From Phycisphaerales bacterium (GTDB lineage Bacteria > Planctomycetota > Phycisphaerae > Phycisphaerales > UBA1924), in the NCBI GenBank assembly GCA_029260555.1, contig JAJDCZ010000003.1:1-64000 (forward strand): 64,000 nt of DNA, in the 5' to 3' direction. Every line of letters starts with the position of its first letter. Position 1 is the first letter of the stretch. This document shows, one piece after another, positions 41,262 to 50,989 of this stretch. The notes under the pieces are model-generated. The model saw nothing but the letters and a program-made list of their open reading frames with translations, was not told where the DNA came from and searched no databases. The translations under genes and the position numbers were made by a program.

Positions 41262-44200
41262 ATGAATCATGCAAGAGGCGGGTATCGTCCTTTCGTTCGC
41301 CAGGGTAATGTGGGGAATCGTTCCCGATCGCTGGCTGCGGATCTGATTCGAGGTGCGGGTGTCGAAGCAGTCAGAACGCCGAGTTCGCTGGTTTCGTCAG
41401 CTGGCGCAATTGGAACCAGGCAGGCGATTGAAGCACTTGAACAACGCAAGTTGCTGTTCTCTTTGACCATCACCCCCAGTGATGTCGGTGCTGATGGCAT
41501 CGGCCAGGTACCCGCATTCTTTGGATACACCATCCCCTACCTGTTCCCCAGCGTCGAGGCGGGTGATGCCACACAGGATCCCACCGTCGTTCTTGAGAAC
41601 TTTGATGACGAGGCAGACACCGGAGCTCTCAACAGCCCCACGACCTTCCTCGAATCCACGATCCGTCTTCAGCACAATATTCTGCCTGCATCCAGAATCC
41701 AGATTGATCCCCAGATCGTCAATGGCGTGCCTTCGCAGAACGAAAACTGGCTTGAGGTTCTCTTTCAGAGTGGCGATTTCATCCAGTTCAACAACCAGGG
41801 CAGTGGCGGCATGGTCACTTTCCAAATGGAAGTCGATGATCTGGATGGCGATGGTATAGGCTTCGATGTTTTTAACACTACGCTTGAGGCAATTGGCTTT
41901 GATGGACTTGGAAATCAGGTCGTCATCCATTCTGAAACTGGTGCTGAGCTGGCAAATCGTTTTGCTGGGGGCAACGCAGGAACCGGGCAGTTCACATTCA
42001 CGCTTCCCAATGATGTTGTTCAACAGCGTGGCCCCGTCTTTACAGATATTCGTTTCCGTAGCAATGGCGGGCTGGCAGACTTTGCCATTGACAATGTTCA
42101 GACCACCCATAACCCCGTGATTTTTGCAGACATTGTTGAGAGTCGAATCTTTGGTGCTGAAGCTGTTTTCTCAGGTCCTGTTGGTGCGTCGATCCAGTTC
42201 CTGGATCTCTATGGAAACGATCTGACACAGACCATCGGAATGGGTATCCCTGAAGGCTCACAATCAGGCCTGACAGGTGTCGACCCGGATGACGACGGCA
42301 TCCCCAACTTCAACGATGGCATCGGGCAGATCATCATCCGTAACGCAGACTCGCGTACATCACTCACGATGTGGGGCGGCACCATAGTCTCCTTTGCGCA
42401 GGATGCGCCAGCTGATGCGGACTTTGTCCAGGGTAACTTTGCGTATATTCGCTCTGAAGCTGTTGCGGGTCAGTTTGATGACTTTGAAGCTGCAGGCTTT
42501 GGGTATGTCGGGTTTGCTGATGGTCAGGGTGCCGTTGAAACCGTTGGCCTGCCTCAGGCTGGCGGAGCGGTGATCATCGGAGCGCCTGCGGACCTTGTCC
42601 GTGATCGTTCCAGTGCTGTCACATATAATGCTGCGGGTTTTTCTCCCAACATGAACCCGGCATTTCCCGTTGCGACCAATGGCTTTACCGAAGCGGGTCA
42701 GGGTTTACTGATTGAAGGCAGCTCGTTTGGCACGCTGAGCATCAATGGCGCGTTGCATGGTTCAACGCGGTTTACAGGCTCGGTGGATCGCATCATTGTC
42801 GGTTCTCTGGTTGGATCAATCGCTGTCAATGGCGATCTGGGTTCGCTGGTGGTGGCGACGGATGCTGGATTGTGGGAGATTGATGTCGATGCGAACAATG
42901 TATCGAATATCGATGTGCTCACGGTTAATAACACGGCTGCGGAGTTGACCGTTGGTCGCACCGTGGGTGAGATATTTGTTGGCGGGCGATCGCTGATGGA
43001 TGTGACGGTGGTTGGTGATCTGAATGATCCCAATGCCAGGCCGCCCCGCGAGGTTCTGCGTTATATCGAACGCGAGCGGATTCTGGCGATTGATCCGGGT
43101 ATTGACAATGGTATCGAGATTGTCCTTCAGGCTATGCTCAACAACACCAATGTGGCAGGCATCAATGGGATCGATGGCACCTTCGTGACCACAGCAGGAG
43201 CCAGTCTTGGTCAGCCAACGCTTTTCGGAGGTTCGCTGTTCCGCAATGATTCAATCCTGAGTTCCGAGTTCGTCGGTTCCATCTCGTCAAGCGTGCAGAT
43301 TTTCGGCAATCTCGGCGCACAGGATCCGGTTAATACTTCTGAGGACCCCTCGGATATCTTCGCTTTTGCGGTGGATGGTTCACGCACGGTTAATGTGCAA
43401 CTTGATACCAATATCGAAGCTCGCATCGTCGATGTTGACGGACGAACCCTTGCGGCCATGCAGGCCCCCAGGCGAGCCAATGACACGCTCCCGTTTGCAT
43501 TCAAGTTTGATGCTCCAGCACCCGGCGTGTATTACCTGGTCCTTTCAGAAAACACCAATGGCAACGAAGATATCAACGCCACCTATGCGGTCACCATGAC
43601 GGGCCTGGCACCAACGGTGCTTGGTGCATACAGAACAGGTGCGGGCTTTGGTGTGGCGGACTTCCCGGATGATGCTGCAACCATCAATGTGCTTTCAGGT
43701 GCAGTGGGTCAGCTTCGCATCGGCTCCGGGCTGATCGGATCAGATGGCGGCGAAACAGATCCCACCAGCTTCGTGAACTCAAATGAAGATGACCTCGGTT
43801 CGCTGCTGACATGGCGTGCTGCTGCGGTTAATGTGCCTGGCAATCTTTATGACATCACAACAGGCTCGGATATCAACACAGGATCAAACCGTGGTCAGGT
43901 TTCTATTCCTGTTCAGGTCTTTGTAGGAGGCAACTTCGGTCAACTTCACACAGGCATGTCCCCACAGGCAGATGGCGGCAGCACAGGTACTGCCAATCCC
44001 TCAGGTCTGGAAGGCGATGTCTCAGACTTCACGCTCAATGTTGGCGGCTCGATCGCGGTGCTCGATATCCGAGGCGGCATCGGCATCTCTCAAGATGGCG
44101 ATACCAACCCGCCACCAGCAGCACTTCGCAACCTCCCTGTTATCATTAGTACCGGTCTTAATGGTGGCGATGGCAACATCGGACTGATCAATGTCGGTTC

Positions 44201-47200
44201 ACACATCCTGGCAAGTGAGTTCAAACTCCAGACCCCTGCAGGCTCGACCATCGGCGGAATCCTCGTCAGTCAGTTCGTGCAGGATGTCGCTGGCGACTTC
44301 TTTGGCATTCAGGGCAATGACATCAGCATCTTTACAGGGAGCGGGTCTGACATCCGTTTTGTCGATTTCACTCAGATTGATGGCCCAGCCAATGTCAATG
44401 CAACTCTCCCAATCATCGGTGGTCAGACCCTTGAAATCATCGATGATAGTGGCGGCAAGGTATTCATTGATGTCGTCGGGGGCGCGACGGGTGTAACCTT
44501 TGGCCAGGTGCGTGTTCTTCCCATTGATGGCTCACAAGGTGTTGCGATCGGACAGATCGTGATGAACGATATCTCAGGCACCCGCTTGAACATCCGCTCT
44601 GAAGGCACCAATGGCGTCGTCTCCATCGGGCGAATTATCATTAACAACTCTGACCGAAGCTCCTCGATCCGCTTTGAAGGTGAAGGCGAGATTGATGTCT
44701 GGCGCATCGAACAGTTCGCTGGCGGTGCTCTGGAACGCATCGAAAACCTCACACCCAATGGCGATATCGTTGCAATCGATGTGCTCGGTGTTGACCGCGT
44801 GCTCATCGCCAGCGGCAGTCTGGGATCGACTGAGCTTCCCGCATGGGGACCCAAGTTCATTGGTCCACACCTGGGACTGGCCAGCGGACTGGATGCGACC
44901 GTCGGTGGGGCACTTGGTATTGATGCAACCACTGTCGAACAGGCTTGGGCTGGGGGCATCTTCGCTCCCGTTGAACGAGCAGCTGCTGGGCCTGTTCCCT
45001 TCCTTGATGACATGGGAAGCCCGTTTGATGGCTATCTCAATGGCTTGGTCGTACGCACTGGCAATATCTTTGAAGTTCGTGCTGGCGGATCCATCGGTGA
45101 TGTGATCCTGCAGGGCGGTGACATCACTAATATCGAAGCCAACTCTGATGGTCAGCTCCGCTTTGGATTCTTCGATGGCATCACCGGGTCGATCTACGCC
45201 AACAACATCCAGTTCGTTGAAGTTGGCGAGGGACTGATCGGGCTTGATGATTCGCCGATGGCTCGGGCGGGCATCTTTGCCAACGATGACATTCGCAATG
45301 TCGTGGGCTTCAACACGCCTGGCGCGTTTATTTCTGGTGCTGTTGTTGCAGCCAACAATATCCCCGGCGAGGCCAACGCGGTATATGTCAGCGGTTACGA
45401 CGGTGCCCGGGCTGAAACCTTCGAGTTCATCGCAGACGAACTTGATGGCGTGGGTCGGGTTGAGCTTGAAGGGGGCGGAGATTTTATTGATCTCTACCTT
45501 GCGGGCAGTTTCCTTGATGACTTCTGGAACTCCAATGCGTCCGTCATTGACACCGGCGCGTTCCTGGGTGAGGTCTTCAATCTGACGGGTCGCAATGCAG
45601 ACCTGTTCCGTTCTGTTGTTTCTGGAGCCAGGATTCGGAATATCAATCTTCAAGATGGTTTCTTTGATGCATCCCAGCTTCGCACTTCAAGCAACATTGA
45701 TGCTGTGACAGCGATGGGCTATCGAAACTCCACGCTGACGGGCGGTAATCTTGAGTTCCGTCGCAACCAGATTGTTGTTAATCAGGATCTCGTCTCGTTG
45801 ACCACCATCGGCGATGCTGGTGATATCAGTGACCTGTTCATTGATGTCCGAGGCAATGTGACCGATCGTATCACAGGTAGAAATATCACCCGCGTCAGCA
45901 TCAATGTCGATAACAATATCGCGTTGGTTCAGGCCTTTGATAACATGCGAGGTTCTGAAGTCGTTGCCGGTTCGTTGAATCAGTTGACGGTCGATCAGAA
46001 ACTACAATCTTCGAGCTTTACTCTCTCGGGTCGAATCAATCAGGTGACGGTTGGTGATCGCATCTCCAACACCAGCTTTGAAGTCACTGGGCCCGATGGT
46101 TCCATCGGCACAATTGTCGCTCAAAACCTCCTCAGCGGCTCGATCACAGCAAGCGGTGCGATCGAGCGCCTCGAATCACTTGCGGGCGATATCGATGCGA
46201 CAATCACCACCACCACTGCGCTGGGCTCGGTCAATCAGATCATCGCAGCGCGTGATTTGAACATTACTACGGATATCAGCCAGGGGCTTACCAGCCTCAT
46301 CGCAGGAAGGCACATCGGCTCGATCAATGAGCCACGCGTTATCCTCGTTCGTGGCAATCTGGAATCCGTCGATGCCTCCAGCGGACAGATCTACTCAGAC
46401 ATTCGTGTTGGTGAAGCCATCACAGGTACGATCGCTATCGGTCAGGTGGTCTCCAAGCCCACCAATGATCTTGTCAGCACCGGTTCCATCACCGCCTTTG
46501 GACCGATTTCTTTCATTGATATTGAAGGCGATTTCAACGGCGACATCATCAGCTACACCGGCGGGATCGACAAGGTCACCATCACCAACGGTTCGTTCCT
46601 CCCCGACAATCTCATCGCAGCATACGACGGCGATATCAACTCCATCGTGATCACCAATGGTCATCTCCTGGGCAATATTCACGCGGATTATTCGCTGAAC
46701 AGCCTGCGGGTGGTTGGTTCAGCCAATGGCGTGTTCGGCGACATCGGTATCAACCAGAATCTCAAGAACACCACAGCTGTCGATGGCATGCGAAATCAAC
46801 TGCCGCCGGGCATCCTGGCTGCTACAGGCGTGCAGGGACCAACCATCTCAGCAAGGTTTAACATCGGTTCCATCGAAGTAACCAATGGCTCAATCTTCGA
46901 GTCGGCCATCTACGCAGGCAGAGCGATTGGCACCATATCGGTCAATGGCAATATCAGTAACGATGGTCAAAGCACAGGCCTGATTTCCAACCTCGGCTCG
47001 GTTATTGCTGCAGGGTCTTTCATTGATACAGTCACGGTTACGGGCTTTGTCATCAACGCAGCGATTGTTTCTGGGGTGGCTGATCTTGGTGCAGATGGCA
47101 GAGCTGGTGGCATTGGCGTCAATGCTGACACCATGCAGGCTGGTTCCATCAACAAGGTCAGCATCGGTGGCGCAGGCGTCAGTGTCTATGTCGTCGCTGG

Positions 47201-50200
47201 TATTACATCTGGCAATGACGGGCTGTATCAGACTTCAGATGATCAGGCAGCTCTGGGGCTTTCCACAATCGGTAGCGTCTCGACTGGCTCGGCTTCAAAT
47301 GTCTTTGCGATCGCAGATACTTCCATCGGAGCGACCAGTTCAGGCATCGTCCGTGGTGGCACGGGTCGTCCTGTCAATGATTCGCAGGTGCTCAAGACCG
47401 AAACCACAGGCACAGCTATCGCAAATGGCGTTGCAACACCATTTGCGATCAATGGCAACTCGGGTACGATCACGATTACTGGCCCTGGCACTGCTCGCCT
47501 TGACGCAGCCAACAACAGGATCACGCTGCAAGCCACGACTGGTGCAACCAATGTCACCATCAACTCAACCAGTGGCGTATTCAATGACTTTAACATCGTC
47601 TCCTTTGATGATGCCTCCATCGGTACGCTTCAGATCAACACCAGCCTCAGCGGCGATTCGGATATCGTCATCGATGGCAACGCCAATGCCATCTTCATGG
47701 GCAACCACACAGGCACCGGCGACATCCGCATCGGAGGCACGCTCGGCTCGCTCATCACTGGCGCGTTCACAGGCGGCTTTGTCAACGCTCGCATCCTCAG
47801 CTCGGCAAGCATCAACGGCAACTTCGGTGTTGTCAATCAAATCGGCGAAGCTGAAATCCATGCACGGGTTATCACTTCCATCAAAATCACAGGCAACAAC
47901 TCCGGTTTGATCGATGCCCAGCAAAGCATCGAATCGCTGGCGGTCACGGGTGATCTTGCTCTGGCACGCGTTCGTGCAGGAGATACGATTGGTTCGATCA
48001 CTGCTGCAGCTGCCAGCCAGAGCTGGATATCAGCACGCGACACCATTACAAGCTTCACTGTTGCAGGTGACTTCTTCGACTCGATCCTGCTCGTCGGCGG
48101 TGATCTTGGAAGCGATGGCGCCTTTGGTGGCACCGGCGATAACGCAGATACTGCAACCACAGGTTTCCTTGGTTCAGTCATGATTGGTGGCGGCTTTGGC
48201 GAGTCAGACATCATCGCAGGCTCGCTCCGAGGCAACGACAAGTTCTTCGGCACTGGCGATGACATCGCTTCTGAAGGCAGAAGCACCATCGATTCAATCA
48301 CCATCGGGACAAACAATGTTGGTTCCAGCTTCGGCTCAGAGTCCTACCGCATCTCCAGCACCGGAACCCTTGGAACGCTTCTGATCGGTGGCAACCCCGG
48401 CAGAAACCAGGGTAACTTTGCTATTGAAGACAAGACTGATCTTGGATATCAGCCTCTGCCCATCCAGATCGTTGATGTGACTGTGAAAGAAAGTGCTCAG
48501 CGCTACACCGCAACGCTCTTCTTCAATCAGCCTATCGATGCCAGCACCCTTGGCTCTGCATTGCAGGTGCGTGAACTTCGCAGCATAGGCGATGTCACCA
48601 TCCGCCTCATGTCAGGCCTGGATTACACACTGACTTACAACTCTGCACTGAACGCAGCTGAAATCCTCTTCAACTCCAGCGTTACTTCTGCAGATCTCCC
48701 GCTTCTTACCGGCGTTCCCACTGCGGGCGTGTATCGCTTTGATCTTGACCAGAACATTATTAGGGCAGCATTAGTCAATGCTCGCCTTGATGGCAACAAC
48801 GACGGGCTGGTCACAAGTGGCGACAACTTCCGTGGCAGGAACATCGTCGGCGATGCTGGTGACAGGCTTACTTCCTCATCGGTCACTATCAACGATGCCT
48901 TCACCAACCAGCCCATCACCATCGACTTCTTCTCACCCATCAATCTGGATGTCGTGCTTGATTCAAGCCAGACTCCCGATGGTGTGCTTGATCCCAATCA
49001 GACATTTACCGTTAGAGGGTCCATAGGCGATCATCCTGACCATGATGTCAATATCTTCAAGTTTGCCAGCGATGTCGATGTCTACAGCCTCACCCTTCAA
49101 GCTGGTCAAATCCTTCGGCTTGGCAAGATGGAAGGCGGAGCCTTGCTCGCCTTCCGCGAAATCCTTGATGCCGATGGCAATATACTGCATCTTCAAGGCA
49201 CTGGCGGAGAAACGGGTTTAACAACTCGCTTGCCAAGTGTTCTGCCTGAAACCAATGAAATCACTTCTGAAGATGTGATCCTTGTAAAGCAGACCGGCAC
49301 CTACTACATCGCTGTGAGTAATGCTCCGGGTGCTTCAACACTTTCCTCGATCGTCAATATCGCACCCGTCCCCGGTGGCCTGGGTGACTACTCCTTCACC
49401 GTTGAAGTCTTCGACGATGGAAACACCGGCTTTGCTGCTGGTTCAGATGCTGGCAATGGCGATGTTATCGTCAATGCACCCAGTTCGATTGACTTCTCAG
49501 GGCTGGATCGCATCTTTGGCACCGCTGACGATATTTCCACGCTCAACATCGGCCAGTTCAGTTTCACGCTCAACGCTGGTGCTGATGGCATCAAGGGATC
49601 CATTGACGATGTTATCACGGGTGATAACGGTCAAGGCATCACCTCATCTCGCACCGCGGGTTCAACACTTACTTCAACGGTGCAAAGCTCCATCGGACCG
49701 GCAGCCTCTGCTGGTGTGCCTACCACCATCTTCGCTGATGCCGATGTCTACCACCTCAACAATGGTTCAACCATCAAACCCGGGACACGCATGCGTGCCA
49801 CCGTCAAGCTTCTTGAGCTTGGTTCTGACATCGGCAGCCGATCACAGGACAACCAGTTGATCGATCAGTCCGGTAATGTTCAGTTCGCGCTCTTTGACAC
49901 AACCAATGCCACTGGCGTTTCGGATGCTTCACTCATCTTCGCACCGTCAGACTTCTCGCCCAACGGCTCAACGCCCGGCATCATCGCTGACAACGGCACC
50001 ACAAGCTATGGCTATGACGCCAACGGCGAGTTCTTCATCGACTTCCTCGTGCCTGCAAACTCTGCTGGTGCAGATGGCTCGTTTGGCACCGCTGATGACA
50101 TTGCAGGCTCATTCGCCTTCTATCTCCAGGGTGCCTTCCGCAGCGATTACATCCTTGAAATCGTCACCTCCTCCCAAGGCATCTTCACTCCCGTCAGCCA

Positions 50201-50906
50201 GAATATCTTCATCGAAACCAGAGGCGGCACCGTCGACTGGCTCGAAGCTGGCGGACGCACCACTTCCATACCAGGCTTCACCACTCAGGGACTGGGATTC
50301 TCAGGCGAGTTCAACAATCAGCCTGTTGATCAGTATGTCGTTTCACAACTGGTTACCAACCTGCAAAATGCCTTCGATCTGCTTGGCGTGAATGTCACCA
50401 TCTCGACAAATGTTTCAGACTTTGAGTTTGAGCCATTCTCCACCGTCTTCCTCTCAGACAGCGATGATCCCATCAACTCGCTGCTCGATCCCGTGGGTGG
50501 CACCGGTGCCAACCAGCGCTTCGGCTACTCTGAGCACTCTGACCCCTTCAACACTGATCTCAACGACGAAGCGGTCGTCTTCATGGACTCACTCTCCCTG
50601 CTTGGCTTCACGCCCAGTCAGGCTGATGTGGATCTCTTCTCGCAATCGCTTACCGCAGCTGTCGGCAGACGCGTCGGCGAGCTCATGGGCCTGCGTCTGA
50701 CCAATGGCGGCAACACGCTGACCGATCCCTTTGATATCACCGCTGCCAACAGTGTCGTTGATGTACCTTCAGCCTCAGATCAGTTCAGCTATCCCACACT
50801 CGATAACCTGCTCTCAGGTCGATTCGATTCCATCGGCGACACCGACTTCTTCCTGGGTTCACAAAACAGCGGCTCGCTGCTCGACCAGTTCCTGGCAAAC
50901 AACTGA
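41262..50906 (+). CDS. giant secreted surface protein with LEPR-XLL-like motif and beta-helical repeats
   Basis: 3,214 residues from ATG 41262 (AGGAG 6 bases upstream); the 7 codons before it in frame are leader. The basic N-terminus holds LEQRKLL (59-65), matching the planctomycete LEPR-XLL motif thought to guide export. The body is dominated by short GSI/GxI-V-x-G-N repeats, suggestive of a beta-helix or beta-solenoid, with D-rich calcium-type loops (DDDGIPNFNDG). Two pre-peptidase C-terminal (PPC)-like domains occur (about residues 700-785 and 2590-2720). A C-terminal segment (3020-3150) resembles a matrixin-type fold without HExxH. No anchor tail is visible. Adhesin or S-layer-like function is inferred. 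Confidence 0.9.
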   Translation: MNHARGGYRPFVRQGNVGNRSRSLAADLIRGAGVEAVRTPSSLVSSAGAIGTRQAIEALEQRKLLFSLTITPSDVGADGIGQVPAFFGYTIPYLFPSVEAGDATQDPTVVLENFDDEADTGALNSPTTFLESTIRLQHNILPASRIQIDPQIVNGVPSQNENWLEVLFQSGDFIQFNNQGSGGMVTFQMEVDDLDGDGIGFDVFNTTLEAIGFDGLGNQVVIHSETGAELANRFAGGNAGTGQFTFTLPNDVVQQRGPVFTDIRFRSNGGLADFAIDNVQTTHNPVIFADIVESRIFGAEAVFSGPVGASIQFLDLYGNDLTQTIGMGIPEGSQSGLTGVDPDDDGIPNFNDGIGQIIIRNADSRTSLTMWGGTIVSFAQDAPADADFVQGNFAYIRSEAVAGQFDDFEAAGFGYVGFADGQGAVETVGLPQAGGAVIIGAPADLVRDRSSAVTYNAAGFSPNMNPAFPVATNGFTEAGQGLLIEGSSFGTLSINGALHGSTRFTGSVDRIIVGSLVGSIAVNGDLGSLVVATDAGLWEIDVDANNVSNIDVLTVNNTAAELTVGRTVGEIFVGGRSLMDVTVVGDLNDPNARPPREVLRYIERERILAIDPGIDNGIEIVLQAMLNNTNVAGINGIDGTFVTTAGASLGQPTLFGGSLFRNDSILSSEFVGSISSSVQIFGNLGAQDPVNTSEDPSDIFAFAVDGSRTVNVQLDTNIEARIVDVDGRTLAAMQAPRRANDTLPFAFKFDAPAPGVYYLVLSENTNGNEDINATYAVTMTGLAPTVLGAYRTGAGFGVADFPDDAATINVLSGAVGQLRIGSGLIGSDGGETDPTSFVNSNEDDLGSLLTWRAAAVNVPGNLYDITTGSDINTGSNRGQVSIPVQVFVGGNFGQLHTGMSPQADGGSTGTANPSGLEGDVSDFTLNVGGSIAVLDIRGGIGISQDGDTNPPPAALRNLPVIISTGLNGGDGNIGLINVGSHILASEFKLQTPAGSTIGGILVSQFVQDVAGDFFGIQGNDISIFTGSGSDIRFVDFTQIDGPANVNATLPIIGGQTLEIIDDSGGKVFIDVVGGATGVTFGQVRVLPIDGSQGVAIGQIVMNDISGTRLNIRSEGTNGVVSIGRIIINNSDRSSSIRFEGEGEIDVWRIEQFAGGALERIENLTPNGDIVAIDVLGVDRVLIASGSLGSTELPAWGPKFIGPHLGLASGLDATVGGALGIDATTVEQAWAGGIFAPVERAAAGPVPFLDDMGSPFDGYLNGLVVRTGNIFEVRAGGSIGDVILQGGDITNIEANSDGQLRFGFFDGITGSIYANNIQFVEVGEGLIGLDDSPMARAGIFANDDIRNVVGFNTPGAFISGAVVAANNIPGEANAVYVSGYDGARAETFEFIADELDGVGRVELEGGGDFIDLYLAGSFLDDFWNSNASVIDTGAFLGEVFNLTGRNADLFRSVVSGARIRNINLQDGFFDASQLRTSSNIDAVTAMGYRNSTLTGGNLEFRRNQIVVNQDLVSLTTIGDAGDISDLFIDVRGNVTDRITGRNITRVSINVDNNIALVQAFDNMRGSEVVAGSLNQLTVDQKLQSSSFTLSGRINQVTVGDRISNTSFEVTGPDGSIGTIVAQNLLSGSITASGAIERLESLAGDIDATITTTTALGSVNQIIAARDLNITTDISQGLTSLIAGRHIGSINEPRVILVRGNLESVDASSGQIYSDIRVGEAITGTIAIGQVVSKPTNDLVSTGSITAFGPISFIDIEGDFNGDIISYTGGIDKVTITNGSFLPDNLIAAYDGDINSIVITNGHLLGNIHADYSLNSLRVVGSANGVFGDIGINQNLKNTTAVDGMRNQLPPGILAATGVQGPTISARFNIGSIEVTNGSIFESAIYAGRAIGTISVNGNISNDGQSTGLISNLGSVIAAGSFIDTVTVTGFVINAAIVSGVADLGADGRAGGIGVNADTMQAGSINKVSIGGAGVSVYVVAGITSGNDGLYQTSDDQAALGLSTIGSVSTGSASNVFAIADTSIGATSSGIVRGGTGRPVNDSQVLKTETTGTAIANGVATPFAINGNSGTITITGPGTARLDAANNRITLQATTGATNVTINSTSGVFNDFNIVSFDDASIGTLQINTSLSGDSDIVIDGNANAIFMGNHTGTGDIRIGGTLGSLITGAFTGGFVNARILSSASINGNFGVVNQIGEAEIHARVITSIKITGNNSGLIDAQQSIESLAVTGDLALARVRAGDTIGSITAAAASQSWISARDTITSFTVAGDFFDSILLVGGDLGSDGAFGGTGDNADTATTGFLGSVMIGGGFGESDIIAGSLRGNDKFFGTGDDIASEGRSTIDSITIGTNNVGSSFGSESYRISSTGTLGTLLIGGNPGRNQGNFAIEDKTDLGYQPLPIQIVDVTVKESAQRYTATLFFNQPIDASTLGSALQVRELRSIGDVTIRLMSGLDYTLTYNSALNAAEILFNSSVTSADLPLLTGVPTAGVYRFDLDQNIIRAALVNARLDGNNDGLVTSGDNFRGRNIVGDAGDRLTSSSVTINDAFTNQPITIDFFSPINLDVVLDSSQTPDGVLDPNQTFTVRGSIGDHPDHDVNIFKFASDVDVYSLTLQAGQILRLGKMEGGALLAFREILDADGNILHLQGTGGETGLTTRLPSVLPETNEITSEDVILVKQTGTYYIAVSNAPGASTLSSIVNIAPVPGGLGDYSFTVEVFDDGNTGFAAGSDAGNGDVIVNAPSSIDFSGLDRIFGTADDISTLNIGQFSFTLNAGADGIKGSIDDVITGDNGQGITSSRTAGSTLTSTVQSSIGPAASAGVPTTIFADADVYHLNNGSTIKPGTRMRATVKLLELGSDIGSRSQDNQLIDQSGNVQFALFDTTNATGVSDASLIFAPSDFSPNGSTPGIIADNGTTSYGYDANGEFFIDFLVPANSAGADGSFGTADDIAGSFAFYLQGAFRSDYILEIVTSSQGIFTPVSQNIFIETRGGTVDWLEAGGRTTSIPGFTTQGLGFSGEFNNQPVDQYVVSQLVTNLQNAFDLLGVNVTISTNVSDFEFEPFSTVFLSDSDDPINSLLDPVGGTGANQRFGYSEHSDPFNTDLNDEAVVFMDSLSLLGFTPSQADVDLFSQSLTAAVGRRVGELMGLRLTNGGNTLTDPFDITAANSVVDVPSASDQFSYPTLDNLLSGRFDSIGDTDFFLGSQNSGSLLDQFLANN

Positions 50907-50939
50907 TCCGGTCAGAACCCTAAAATCCCAACCCCACTC

Positions 50940-50967
50940 AGCCCGGCTTAACACCGGGCTGTTTTTT
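50940..50967 (+). terminator. intrinsic terminator after the giant gene
   Basis: Stem AGCCCGG (50940-50946) / CCGGGCT (50954-50960), loop of 7 bases, then G and six T. It could also act, less well, on the convergent gene. Confidence 0.9.
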
Positions 50968-50989
50968 CTATGCCACAGTCAGGATTCAC

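Noticed and set aside
46967-48316. Minus-strand open frames inside the giant gene
   Set aside because: They have low-complexity Pro/Val/Ser translations antisense to the repeats and no start signals; shadows.
41262-50906. CRISPR-like or tandem DNA repeats in the giant gene
   Set aside because: Similarity is at the protein level (short beta-helical units); no regular DNA repeat with spacers was found.
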